Shown here: one piece after another, positions 17,106 to 25,545 of the stretch | How the letters are laid out: the number at the start of each line of letters is the position of its first letter | Position numbering within the stretch: position 1 is the stretch's first letter | From: Bradyrhizobium lablabi | Lineage (GTDB): Bacteria > Pseudomonadota > Alphaproteobacteria > Rhizobiales > Xanthobacteraceae | Assembly: GCF_018131005.1 (NCBI RefSeq) | Contig: NZ_JAFCJK010000010.1 | Coordinates: forward strand, 186,001 to 250,000 | Length of the DNA: 64,000 nucleotides | Direction of reading: 5' to 3' | The notes under the pieces: model-generated | The model's input: only the letters and a program-made list of their open reading frames with translations | Databases searched by the model: none | What the model was told of the DNA's origin: nothing | Translations under genes and position numbers: made by a program

Positions 17106-17160
17106 TTGGTCGTGGTGAACGAACGGGATGGCGGGGCCACTGCTTTTCTCCGAACATGCT

Positions 17161-17916
17161 TCAGCGCGGCCTTCGCATGGACCAGAGCATCGCGTTACCG
17201 AGCAGTTGCTGGTAGCGGGCGTCGTGCCAGACCGACGCATCGTGGCCAAGCGCGACATAGAATACACGCCCCTGGCCGTAAGACCGCGTCCAGGCGAGAG
17301 GCCAGCCATAGAACCTTCGATGCACACCGTTCTTGCCAAGGTCCACCGAGCTTTGGTCGAGGCGTAGCAGCACGTTCGATCCACCAAGGTCGAAGTCGCT
17401 GATCTGGTAGATCTCGTCCTCGAACTGCAGCGCACTGCCGAGAAACGCCACCAATGGATCACCGGGATCAACCACTTCGATCGTTACCGCCTGATGCCAC
17501 GGATGGCCATTGAAATAGCCGCCGATCAGGTCGAGATAATCCGGCCATCCATAGAATGTGTCCGTGGCCGAATGAATACCGATGAACCCGCCGCCCGAAC
17601 GCACAAAATCGAGAAGCGCGGTCTTTTCGCTGGCACTCATCGGAAGTTCTCCGCTCGTGTAGAACATCACCGCAGCGTAGCGCTCGAGTCTCTCGGCTGA
17701 AAACTCGGACGGGTCTTCCGTGACAGAGACTTCAAAGCGACCGGAACTCTTCCCGAGCTGGGTGAGGATTGTCTGAGACAGCGGTATGACTTCATGCCGG
17801 TAGCCGGCCGAGCACGTGAAATAGAGGATCTGCTCAGGCGCACGCTCCGCACGCGCGGCGAGCGGACGCATTGCCGCCGCGCCGCCGAGGAGTGCGATGA
17901 ACTCGCGGCGCCTCAC
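17161..17916 (-). CDS. Exported ThuA-like domain protein
   Basis: 251 residues. The twin-arginine-type leader MRRREFIALLGGAAA is followed by a ThuA-like (glutamine-amidotransferase-like fold) domain: ILYFTCSAGYRHE, GGGFIGIHSATDTFYGW, GHPWH, and VFYVALGHDASVW. ThuA proteins are linked to trehalose and other sugar use in rhizobia; the biochemical role is not settled. The GTG start at 17916 is supported by AGGAG upstream. It is convergent with the preceding reductase gene. Confidence 0.83.
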   Translation of the reverse strand: MRRREFIALLGGAAAMRPLAARAERAPEQILYFTCSAGYRHEVIPLSQTILTQLGKSSGRFEVSVTEDPSEFSAERLERYAAVMFYTSGELPMSASEKTALLDFVRSGGGFIGIHSATDTFYGWPDYLDLIGGYFNGHPWHQAVTIEVVDPGDPLVAFLGSALQFEDEIYQISDFDLGGSNVLLRLDQSSVDLGKNGVHRRFYGWPLAWTRSYGQGRVFYVALGHDASVWHDARYQQLLGNAMLWSMRRPR

Positions 17917-18105
17917 CCTTCTCTCCTGATGCGCTGATCCACTATGCGTCGAATGAGCCTACCACATTTCGACCGGCGTTGATGCCCAGCTAACTCCGCA
18001 AAACGACCCAATGCGCGATCCGGCTGGATGGACATGCTCAACCAACTCGGCGATGATTGCATTCGCCAGTGAGTTGGTCGATCAGCGATGGGCTATCCTG
18101 CGGCG

Positions 18106-19023
18106 ATGATGACGCTGAGGCAGATAGAAGTCATTCGGGCCGTGATGATCTCGGGAACGATCACCGGCGCGGCAAAACTTCTCAATGTCTCTGCGCCAGG
18201 AATCAGCCGCCTCGTCAAATATACCGAGCGTTCGCTTGGCGTCCGCTTCTTCATGCGGCAGAACGGCCGTTACTTTCCTACTCAGGACGCCCAGCTCATC
18301 TTCGAGCAAATCAACGCGATCTACAAGAAGGTCGATGACCTTGCCGACGTCATCGGCAAAATCGGTCGGGGCCAATTATCCGAACTCAGAATCGGATCGG
18401 TTCCGAGCATCGCCCAGGTCATGGTGCCGCGCGCAGTGGAGAAGATCCGCAAGCGCTACCCCGACCTGAAAATGGACATCAACATCCTCAAGATCGAAGA
18501 GGTCATCGACTATCTCCTGCTCGGCAAGGGTGACTGCGCCGCCATCAGCTATCGTCTGGATCATCCCGCGCTGGATTTTCTGCCGCTCGCTTCCGGCCGC
18601 TTGTACTGTATCGTGCCGGAAGGCCATGCGCTTGCGGAGCGCAAGAAGATATCGGCCGCCGAAATGACGCGGTTTCCCCTGATCGGCATCGATCCGACCG
18701 ATCCCTATGGCCGCATCATGTCGGAGCTCTTTGCGCGAAACAAATTGCCCTATGAGATTACGATCCGAGCCCGTTTCGGCAACACCGTTTGCGCGCTCGT
18801 CCAGGCTCGCCTCGGGATTGCCGTGATCGACCAGTTCTCGGTGGCGCACGGCAGCATTCCCGGCGTGCGACTTCTGGAAATTCAGGAACCGACGCGGTTC
18901 GAAACCTTCATTGCAATCAAGCGCGGCGCAGCGCTGTCGCCTTATGCAACGCATTTCATAGAAACTCTGCGCGCCGAGATGGGAGCCGATGGCAAGTCAC
19001 GACCGGTGCGCCCGCGAAAATAA
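18106..19023 (+). CDS. LysR-family regulator of the quinate/shikimate locus
   Basis: About 305 residues: an N-terminal winged helix (MTLRQIEVIRAVMISGTITG, LLNVSAPGISRLVKYTE) and a type 2 periplasmic-binding-like effector domain from about residue 90. The start is uncertain among ATGs at 18088, 18106 and 18109; 18106 fits the usual LysR N-terminus. It lies directly upstream of, and parallel to, the transport/pca genes and most likely activates them in response to a pathway intermediate. A candidate site in the following spacer is ATAA-N13-TTAT (19044-19064). Confidence 0.85.
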   Translation: MMTLRQIEVIRAVMISGTITGAAKLLNVSAPGISRLVKYTERSLGVRFFMRQNGRYFPTQDAQLIFEQINAIYKKVDDLADVIGKIGRGQLSELRIGSVPSIAQVMVPRAVEKIRKRYPDLKMDINILKIEEVIDYLLLGKGDCAAISYRLDHPALDFLPLASGRLYCIVPEGHALAERKKISAAEMTRFPLIGIDPTDPYGRIMSELFARNKLPYEITIRARFGNTVCALVQARLGIAVIDQFSVAHGSIPGVRLLEIQEPTRFETFIAIKRGAALSPYATHFIETLRAEMGADGKSRPVRPRK

Positions 19024-19215
19024 CATGACGTTAAGTTTCACGCATAAATGAGTAATTGTGTTATCCAGGCTCGTGGATATGTTTTCGCTCCATTCGGAGC
19101 AGAAGCGGCCATGGCCCCCGAAGGGACACACGCTGACCGTCTCTTTGAGAGGCTCCGCAACAAAAGAGTTCGCCGGCAAACGGCTTTCCATCAATAACAG
19201 CGGAGGAAAATCAAC

Positions 19216-20607
19216 ATGACGTCAGCCAACGGCCCCAGGACCCAGCGCCAATCGAAGATCGCGGCGGCAAGCGGTTGGATCGGATCGGCCCTGGAGTACT
19301 ACGATTTCTTCATCTACGCGACCGCTGCCTCGCTGGTCTTTCCGCAGATTTTCTTTCCTTCGCAGAACCCAACGACCGCGATCGTCGCCTCGCTCGCGAC
19401 CTACGGCGTCGGCTACGTCGCGCGACCGATCGGAGCCTTTGTCCTCGGCCATTGGGGTGACACGCACGGGCGAAAGAACGTCCTTGTGCTCTGCATGTTC
19501 CTGATGGGCTTCTCGACCATGCTGGTCGGGGTGCTCCCGACCTATGAGCAGGTCGGAATCTGGGCGCCGATCCTTCTTGTCGCGCTGCGGCTGGTCCAGG
19601 GTTTTGCGGTCGCCGGAGAGATTTCGGGAGCAAGCTCGATGGTGCTCGAACATGCGCCGTTCGGCAGGCGCGGCTTCTTTGCGAGTTTTACGCTGCAAGG
19701 AGTTCAGGCAGGACAGATTCTTGCAGCCGCTCTGTTCCTTCCGATCGCCGCCTACATGCCGAAGGAAGATTTCAACAGCTGGGGTTGGCGCATTCCGTTT
19801 CTGCTGAGCTTCTTTGTCATCGTAGTCGGCTATCTCATCAGGCGGGAAGTCGATGAGACGCCGGCCTTCGCCAAGGAGAGCGAGGAAGGCAAGGTATCGA
19901 AGGCACCCATCATCCAGGCCTTCAAGACCAGCTGGGCTGACATGCTCCGGGTCGTTTGCATGGCGCTCATGAACGTGATTCCCGTCGTCGCGACCATCTT
20001 CGGGGCAGCCTATGCCGTGCAACCCGCCTACGGAATTGGCTTCAAGCCCGACGTCTATCTCTGGATTCCGGTGCTCGGCAACATTGCAGCCGTGGTGATT
20101 ATCCCGCTGGTTGGCAATCTCTCGGACAAAATCGGAAGGAGACCGCCGATTATCGTCGGCGCATTGTGTTCCGGCTTGCTGGCCTTTGCGTATCTCTATG
20201 CCATCAGCATCGCGAATGTCCCGATGGCGATCGTCGTTTCCATCCTGATGTGGGGCATTGTCTATCAGGGCTACAACGCGGTCTTCCCGAGCTTCTATCC
20301 GGAGCTCTTCCAGACCAGATACCGTGTGTCCGCAATGGCCATCTCGCAGAACATTGGCACGACGATCACAGCCTTGCTCCCCGCACTGTTTGCGACCGCT
20401 GCTCCTCCGGGATCAGCCAACGTCCCGCTCACCGTAGGCCTGATCACCTTCGCCATCACGGCCGTCGCGGCGATCGCCGCCTACTCAGCGCGGGAAACCT
20501 ACCGGCTTCCGGTGAGCGACCTTGGCAACCCGGGTGCCGCACCGATGGCAAAGTCGGACTACGATCGACTGAGAGCAGCCTCGTTCGGTGGTGTCGCGCC
20601 GGCATAG
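19216..20607 (+). CDS. MHS-family transporter, probably quinate/shikimate uptake
   Basis: 463 residues with the 12-helix pattern of the metabolite:H+ symporter family of MFS (ShiA, KgtP, ProP relatives). Motifs include IGSALEYYDFFIYA at the first helix, LGHWGDTHGRKNVL between helices 2 and 3, LRLVQGFAVAGE, and NLSDKIGRRP. A GGAGGAAA site precedes the ATG. Context with dehydroshikimate dehydratase, an AroE-like dehydrogenase and pcaHG points to quinate, shikimate or protocatechuate as cargo; sequence alone cannot decide. Confidence 0.85.
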   Translation: MTSANGPRTQRQSKIAAASGWIGSALEYYDFFIYATAASLVFPQIFFPSQNPTTAIVASLATYGVGYVARPIGAFVLGHWGDTHGRKNVLVLCMFLMGFSTMLVGVLPTYEQVGIWAPILLVALRLVQGFAVAGEISGASSMVLEHAPFGRRGFFASFTLQGVQAGQILAAALFLPIAAYMPKEDFNSWGWRIPFLLSFFVIVVGYLIRREVDETPAFAKESEEGKVSKAPIIQAFKTSWADMLRVVCMALMNVIPVVATIFGAAYAVQPAYGIGFKPDVYLWIPVLGNIAAVVIIPLVGNLSDKIGRRPPIIVGALCSGLLAFAYLYAISIANVPMAIVVSILMWGIVYQGYNAVFPSFYPELFQTRYRVSAMAISQNIGTTITALLPALFATAAPPGSANVPLTVGLITFAITAVAAIAAYSARETYRLPVSDLGNPGAAPMAKSDYDRLRAASFGGVAPA

Positions 20608-20692
20608 CCGCTTTGGCGATCAAGCCGGGGCACGGAGTTGTCCGTTGACTGTCCGCGCCCCGCGACGCCCATGCAACACGTGTGAGGATTTC

Positions 20693-21418
20693 ATGACGCC
20701 CGAATACGAGTTTCATCAGCGCGATCGGGATATCCATCCCCCCGCCTTCACTCCCGTCTACAAGACGAGCGCGCTGCGATCGCCGCGAATTCCGCTCTGG
20801 TCGCTGCAGAATTCGCTATCGGAAGTCACGGGTCCGACATTTCACCGCGATGAATTGGGCCCGCTCGATAACGACCTGATCCTGAACTATGCAAAGAACG
20901 GCAAGCCGATCGGCGAGCAGACCATCGTTCATGGCCACGTTCTCGATGGCAACGGACGTCCGGTCCGCGACACCCTTGTCGAGGTCTGGCAGGCCAATGC
21001 AGGTGGTCGCTATCGCCATCGCAACGACACCTACATCGCGCCGATCGATCCCAATTTCGGCGGCTGCGGAAGGATGCTGACGGACGAGAGCGGCTACTAT
21101 TTCTTCCGCACCGTCAAGCCGGGCGCTTATCCGTTTCGCAACCGCGTGAACAGCTGGCGGCCGGCCCACATCCACTTCTCGGTATTCGGCTCAGGATTTG
21201 CGCAGAGGCTCATCACCCAAATGTACTTCGAAGGCGACCCATTGATCCCCCACGACTCGATCATTGCGACCATTCCCGACAGGTCGGCAGCAGACAGGCT
21301 GACCGCCAAACTCGATCTCAATGCCTCCCTGCCGCTGGAATGTCTTGCCTATCGCTTTGACATTGTATTGCGCGGCAGCCGCCAGACCTTGTTCGAGAAC
21401 AAACTCCAGGGATCCTGA
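20693..21418 (+). CDS. pcaH: Protocatechuate 3,4-dioxygenase beta subunit
   Basis: 241 residues of the intradiol dioxygenase family. Iron ligands by family pattern are Tyr107 (GGRYRH), Tyr146 (GAYPF), His159 and His161 (PAHIHFSVFG). The enzyme cleaves protocatechuate to 3-carboxy-cis,cis-muconate together with PcaG, whose start overlaps this stop. The ATG at 20693 is preceded by TGAGGA; an upstream in-frame extension has no coding character. The usual PYPW motif reads AYPF here, a mild deviation. Confidence 0.92.
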   Translation: MTPEYEFHQRDRDIHPPAFTPVYKTSALRSPRIPLWSLQNSLSEVTGPTFHRDELGPLDNDLILNYAKNGKPIGEQTIVHGHVLDGNGRPVRDTLVEVWQANAGGRYRHRNDTYIAPIDPNFGGCGRMLTDESGYYFFRTVKPGAYPFRNRVNSWRPAHIHFSVFGSGFAQRLITQMYFEGDPLIPHDSIIATIPDRSAADRLTAKLDLNASLPLECLAYRFDIVLRGSRQTLFENKLQGS

Positions 21419-22047
21419 TGATGTCGACCCAACTCTATCTTCCGGAGACGCCATCGCAAACAGCAGGCCCCTACGTGCACATCGGATTGATTCCGAACCA
21501 GGCCGGCTTCGACATCTTCAAGAACAATTTTGGCGGCGACATTGCCGGGCCGCACGTGGCCGGTGAGCGCATCGTCGTCGAGGGAAGGATCTACGACGCC
21601 TCCGGGCAGCCCGCCAAAGACGTCCTGGTTGAAACCTGGCAAGCAAACGCAGCGGGGCGCTACAACCATCCGGCAGATCGACAGGACAAATCGCTTGATC
21701 CGGACTTTCGCGGCTGGGCGCGAGCCGGAACCGACTTCGAGACGGGCCTCTACCGCATTCTGACCATCAAGCCGGGTCCGGTCGTCGGGCGGCGGGGTCG
21801 AAAGACCATGGCGCCTCACATCAACTTCTGGATCGCCGCGCGTGGAATCAACATCGGTCTCGCGACGCGGATGTACTTTCCCGACGAAACGGCCGCCAAC
21901 GCCGAAGACCCGGTGCTCAACATCATCGAGCAGCCGGAGCGCCGCCGGACGCTGATCGCATGGCGGTCCGAGCGCGCTGGACAAGCCGTGTACACTTTCG
22001 ACATTTTTCTTCAGGGCGACCGAGAGACCGTTTTCTTCGATGTCTGA
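21418..22047 (+). CDS. pcaG: Protocatechuate 3,4-dioxygenase alpha subunit
   Basis: 209 residues, intradiol dioxygenase fold with LVETWQANAAGRYNHP and the APHINFWIAARG block. The alpha subunit lacks the full iron-ligand set and pairs with PcaH. Its ATG overlaps the pcaH TGA stop, the tight coupling usual for pcaHG. The later pca genes (pcaB, C, D) are not in the window, so carboxymuconate must be processed by enzymes encoded elsewhere. Confidence 0.92.
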   Translation: MMSTQLYLPETPSQTAGPYVHIGLIPNQAGFDIFKNNFGGDIAGPHVAGERIVVEGRIYDASGQPAKDVLVETWQANAAGRYNHPADRQDKSLDPDFRGWARAGTDFETGLYRILTIKPGPVVGRRGRKTMAPHINFWIAARGINIGLATRMYFPDETAANAEDPVLNIIEQPERRRTLIAWRSERAGQAVYTFDIFLQGDRETVFFDV

Positions 22048-22579
22048 GCCCTTTGAACCGATGAGGCGCACCGTGACCGCGAGCGAGGAAGTTCTGAAAT
22101 CGGTCAGGCATGGAAAGCCGCCGGCCGACTGTCCTGTACTTGGAACCTGGACACTGCAATCCTACGTGCGCGAACGCCTATCGGATGGACATCGACATAA
22201 TCAGTTCGGCGACTCCCCTGCCGGCTACATCGGCTACAGTCCTGACGGCAGGATGTACGCGATCTTCACGCGAAACGATCGAATTATGCCACGCGATGTC
22301 GTCCCCACGGATGAAGAGGGCGTTGAACTGATCGGAAGCATGGTCGCCTACGCCGGAACCTTCTCGCTTGGTGACGACGTGGTGGTGCATCACATCGACA
22401 CGTCCTGGAACCAGGCTTGGACCGGAACGGACCAAATCAGGCACTTCGTGCTGGAAGGCGACACCCTGACTATCACCACGGCTCCCTACAGGAGCTACCT
22501 CGATGGGACCTTGGGTCGCTCGATCCTGGTTTGGACCAGAGTGGTTGACCACCAACACGACGACGGCAAGGACAATTGA
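22040..22579 (+). CDS. Lipocalin-like domain protein of the pca/quinate operon
   Basis: 179 residues matching the lipocalin-like (Lipocalin_5) pattern: VLGTWTLQSYVRE, PAGYIGYSPDGRMYAIF, VAYAGTFSLGDDVVVHHID and GDTLTITTAP. No signal peptide, so probably cytoplasmic. It overlaps the pcaG stop by 8 bp, indicating translational coupling to the dioxygenase. Function is unknown; binding or processing of an aromatic or ring-cleavage product is an inference from position only. Confidence 0.75.
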   Translation: MSEPFEPMRRTVTASEEVLKSVRHGKPPADCPVLGTWTLQSYVRERLSDGHRHNQFGDSPAGYIGYSPDGRMYAIFTRNDRIMPRDVVPTDEEGVELIGSMVAYAGTFSLGDDVVVHHIDTSWNQAWTGTDQIRHFVLEGDTLTITTAPYRSYLDGTLGRSILVWTRVVDHQHDDGKDN

Positions 22580-22636
22580 CGGGTTTCGAAACGTGCGACC
22601 GCAAGAGCGTCGCTCTGCGCCAGAGGGCTCGAAAAG

Positions 22637-23470
22637 ATGATTGACGGAAGGACAAGGCTCATCGCCCACATCGGCTATCCGACGGAGTCGTTCAAGGCAC
22701 CGATGATCTACAATCCGTTCTTCGCGAAGCGAAAGATCAACGCGGTTGTTGTACCGATGGGCTGCAAGAGCGAGGACTTCAAGGCCTTCCTGAAGCTTGT
22801 CTTCAAGCTTACCAACATGCACGGCGCGCTCATCACCATGCCTCACAAGATCACAACTCTTGAGCTCGTCGATGACGCTTCCGTTTCTGCCAGGATCGCG
22901 GGGGCCTGCAATGCCGTGCGGATCGATCAACATGGCGCAATGATCGGCGATTTGTTCGATGGCGAGGGCTTTGTTCGCGGCGTATTGAGGAAGGGGCGCC
23001 GGTTGGCCGGGGCGAAGGTCTTGGTCGCCGGCTGCGGCGGGGTTGGCTCTGCCATCGCTGCATCCATGGCAAAGGCCGGGGTATCGAGACTCGGACTGCA
23101 TGACGCGTCCCTACAGGCGGCGAACGGGCTGTCGGAGCGTCTCAAATCCTATTATCCGGCTCTGGAGGTGATCACCGGTTCTGCGGACCCCGCCGGATAC
23201 GATGTCGTCATCAATGCCACTCCGCTCGGCATGAAAAAGGATGATCCGCTTCCGATCAAAGTGGATCGTATTTCACCATCGACGTTCGTTGGTGAGGTCG
23301 TCATGAAAGAGGAGATCACACCATTTCTGGCCGCGGCGCGTGCGAGAGGTTGCGACTATCAAGTGGGCACGGATATGCTGTTCGAGCAGATTCCCGCCTA
23401 TCTTGAATTCTTCGGCTTCGGCTCGGCGACGTCGGATGAACTGCGCGAAGTCGCGCAGATTCATTACTGA
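22637..23470 (+). CDS. AroE-like quinate/shikimate dehydrogenase
   Basis: 277 residues of the shikimate dehydrogenase family. The catalytic-lysine motif is seen as ITMPHK, a following Asp region as GDLFDGEGF, and the Rossmann loop as VAGCGGVGSAIAASMAKAG. The N-terminal substrate motif is unusual: canonical AroE has SxS in a HPVxHSxSP context, whereas here it reads IGYPTESFKAP. That places it among the divergent catabolic AroE-like subfamilies. In this operon it most likely oxidises shikimate or quinate toward 3-dehydroshikimate or 3-dehydroquinate. It is not likely to be the biosynthetic enzyme. Confidence 0.8.
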   Translation: MIDGRTRLIAHIGYPTESFKAPMIYNPFFAKRKINAVVVPMGCKSEDFKAFLKLVFKLTNMHGALITMPHKITTLELVDDASVSARIAGACNAVRIDQHGAMIGDLFDGEGFVRGVLRKGRRLAGAKVLVAGCGGVGSAIAASMAKAGVSRLGLHDASLQAANGLSERLKSYYPALEVITGSADPAGYDVVINATPLGMKKDDPLPIKVDRISPSTFVGEVVMKEEITPFLAAARARGCDYQVGTDMLFEQIPAYLEFFGFGSATSDELREVAQIHY

Positions 23471-23513
23471 TCGCGGGCAGCGTTGGCCTATCGAAGCAAG
23501 CCGGAGTAGAGAA

Positions 23514-25376
23514 ATGAAACGTTCGATCGCAACGGTCTCGATTGGCGGCGCTCTCGACGACAAGCTCAAGACGATAGCGGCGGCAGGCTTCGACGCCGTG
23601 GAAATCTTTGAGAGCGATTTTACCTGCTTTGACGGCTCCGCGCGCGACGTCGCGCGGATGTGCAGCGATCTCGGCCTTGGCATCTGCGCTCTGCAACCAT
23701 TCCGCGATTTCGAGGGCATGCCCGAACAGCAGCGCAAGCACGCCTTCAGGAGAGCCGAACGAAAGTTCGATCTCATGCAGGAGCTCGGCACCGATCTGCT
23801 CCTCGTTTGCAGCAACGTCTCGCCCATATCGCTTGGCGGTATCGACCGGGCGGCCGATGACCTTCGCGAATTGGGCGAGCGAGCGAGCGCGAGGGGATTG
23901 CGTGTCGGATTCGAGGCGTTGGCCTGGGGACGTCATGTCAACGATTACAGAGACGCCTGGGAAATCGTCCGGCGAGCCGATCACCACGCGATCGGGATCA
24001 TACTGGACAGCTTCCATACCCTGGCCCCCGGCTTTCCCGTCGCTCCAATCAGAACGATACCTGCGGACCGGATATTTCTGGTTCAACTCGCGGATGCTCC
24101 GCAACTCGACCTGGATGTGCTGTCGTGGAGCAGGCATTTCCGCTGTTTTCCGGGGCAGGGAAACCTCCCTATCGGGGATTTCATGCGGGCACTGGATGCG
24201 ACCCGCTACGATGGACCCCTCTCGCTCGAAATCTTCAACGACCAGTTTCGTGCGCAATCGACCAAGGATGTCGCGATCGACGGCATGCGCTCGCTGTTGC
24301 TGACCGGCCACGAACAGGCGAAGGAGAGCGGCGCCCCGACTCTGGACGCCCGATCCAAAGTCTCGAACGTCACCTTTGTCGAGTTTGCCGTCGATCCAAC
24401 GCATGCGTCCGGGTTGGCCAAGCTGCTAAGCGATCTCGGCTTCAGGTTAACTGGACGTCACCGGTCAAAAGCCGTGGAGCGCTGGTCCCAGGGCATCATC
24501 AACCTGCTTATCAATAGTTCCGAGGACAGCTTTGCCAGATCACACTACGTCACACATGGTTCTGGAGTGTGCGCAATCGCGCTCGAGGTCGACAATGTGG
24601 CGGCCTTGATGAAGCGTGCCGACGCCCTTCAAGCGACTACCTTTCGACAACCGGTTGGCCCCAGCGAAATGACCATCCCCGCGATTCGCGGCGTCGGAGG
24701 AAGTCTGCTGTATTTTATCGAGCCGGACTCTCCCAAGTGGGATGTCGATTTCGTGGCTGTCGAAAGCGAATGCGATTCGGGTTTTCTGGAACGGATAGAC
24801 CACATATCGCAATCGATGCGATTTGAGGAAATGCTCTCGTGGGAGCAGTTCTACACCGCGCTCTTTGACGTTCAGAGATCACCACAACTCGAGATCGCCG
24901 ATCCGCTCGGGCTTGTGAAGAGCCAGGTCCTGCAGAACCAGAACGGGTCGCTTCGGCTCATCCTCAATGCGTCAACGGCGACACAGACGATGTCGTCCCG
25001 GTTCCTCACGGAGTTCTTTGGGGCTGGAGTTCAGCATATTGCGTTCGCCTGCGATGACATCTTCAAGGCCGCATCCGCCATGCGCGCGGCAGGTGCAACG
25101 TTTCTGAACATTTCAGACAACTATTATGACGACATCGATAGCCGATACGAGCTGAATCCCGATCTGCTCGACTCGATGAAGAAAAACGGAATTCTGTACG
25201 ATCGCGACGAGGAAGGAGAGTTCTTCCAGATCTATACGCACGCATTTGACGAGCGATTCTTCTTCGAGATCGTGCAGCGGCGTGAATACAAGGGATTCGG
25301 CGCGCCAAACGCCGGCATACGTCTGGCGGCACAGGCGCGCGAGGCGCGTCCCCGCACGATGCCCCGCATTGGATGA
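23514..25376 (+). CDS. quiC: 3-dehydroshikimate dehydratase fused to HPPD-like domain
   Basis: 620 residues. The N-terminal half is a sugar-phosphate-isomerase-like TIM barrel with metal-ligand candidates Glu134 (GFEAL), Asp165 (LDSFH), Gln191 (VQLAD) and Glu239 (LEIFND). As I recall, these are the positions described for the QuiC1-type dehydratase. The C-terminal half (about 285-610) is a two-part vicinal-oxygen-chelate domain resembling 4-hydroxyphenylpyruvate dioxygenase. The enzyme converts 3-dehydroshikimate to protocatechuate, the substrate of PcaHG in the same operon. The ATG at 23514, with GGAG upstream, is chosen over an in-frame extension into the dehydrogenase gene. Confidence 0.88.
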   Translation: MKRSIATVSIGGALDDKLKTIAAAGFDAVEIFESDFTCFDGSARDVARMCSDLGLGICALQPFRDFEGMPEQQRKHAFRRAERKFDLMQELGTDLLLVCSNVSPISLGGIDRAADDLRELGERASARGLRVGFEALAWGRHVNDYRDAWEIVRRADHHAIGIILDSFHTLAPGFPVAPIRTIPADRIFLVQLADAPQLDLDVLSWSRHFRCFPGQGNLPIGDFMRALDATRYDGPLSLEIFNDQFRAQSTKDVAIDGMRSLLLTGHEQAKESGAPTLDARSKVSNVTFVEFAVDPTHASGLAKLLSDLGFRLTGRHRSKAVERWSQGIINLLINSSEDSFARSHYVTHGSGVCAIALEVDNVAALMKRADALQATTFRQPVGPSEMTIPAIRGVGGSLLYFIEPDSPKWDVDFVAVESECDSGFLERIDHISQSMRFEEMLSWEQFYTALFDVQRSPQLEIADPLGLVKSQVLQNQNGSLRLILNASTATQTMSSRFLTEFFGAGVQHIAFACDDIFKAASAMRAAGATFLNISDNYYDDIDSRYELNPDLLDSMKKNGILYDRDEEGEFFQIYTHAFDERFFFEIVQRREYKGFGAPNAGIRLAAQAREARPRTMPRIG

Positions 25377-25545
25377 ACGGAAGATTTGGTCCGCAAACTG
25401 TCGCGCCGTTTCGGGCCCGGGTGGCGAGCGCGCCGATTTTGGCCCGCTCGGACATGAGTAACCCGGAATGACGAATTGTCTCGTTCCGGCCGAGCGGGAA
25501 AGGTGATATTGTCATCGCTCCTCATCGACGGCACGGAGCGGGCTC

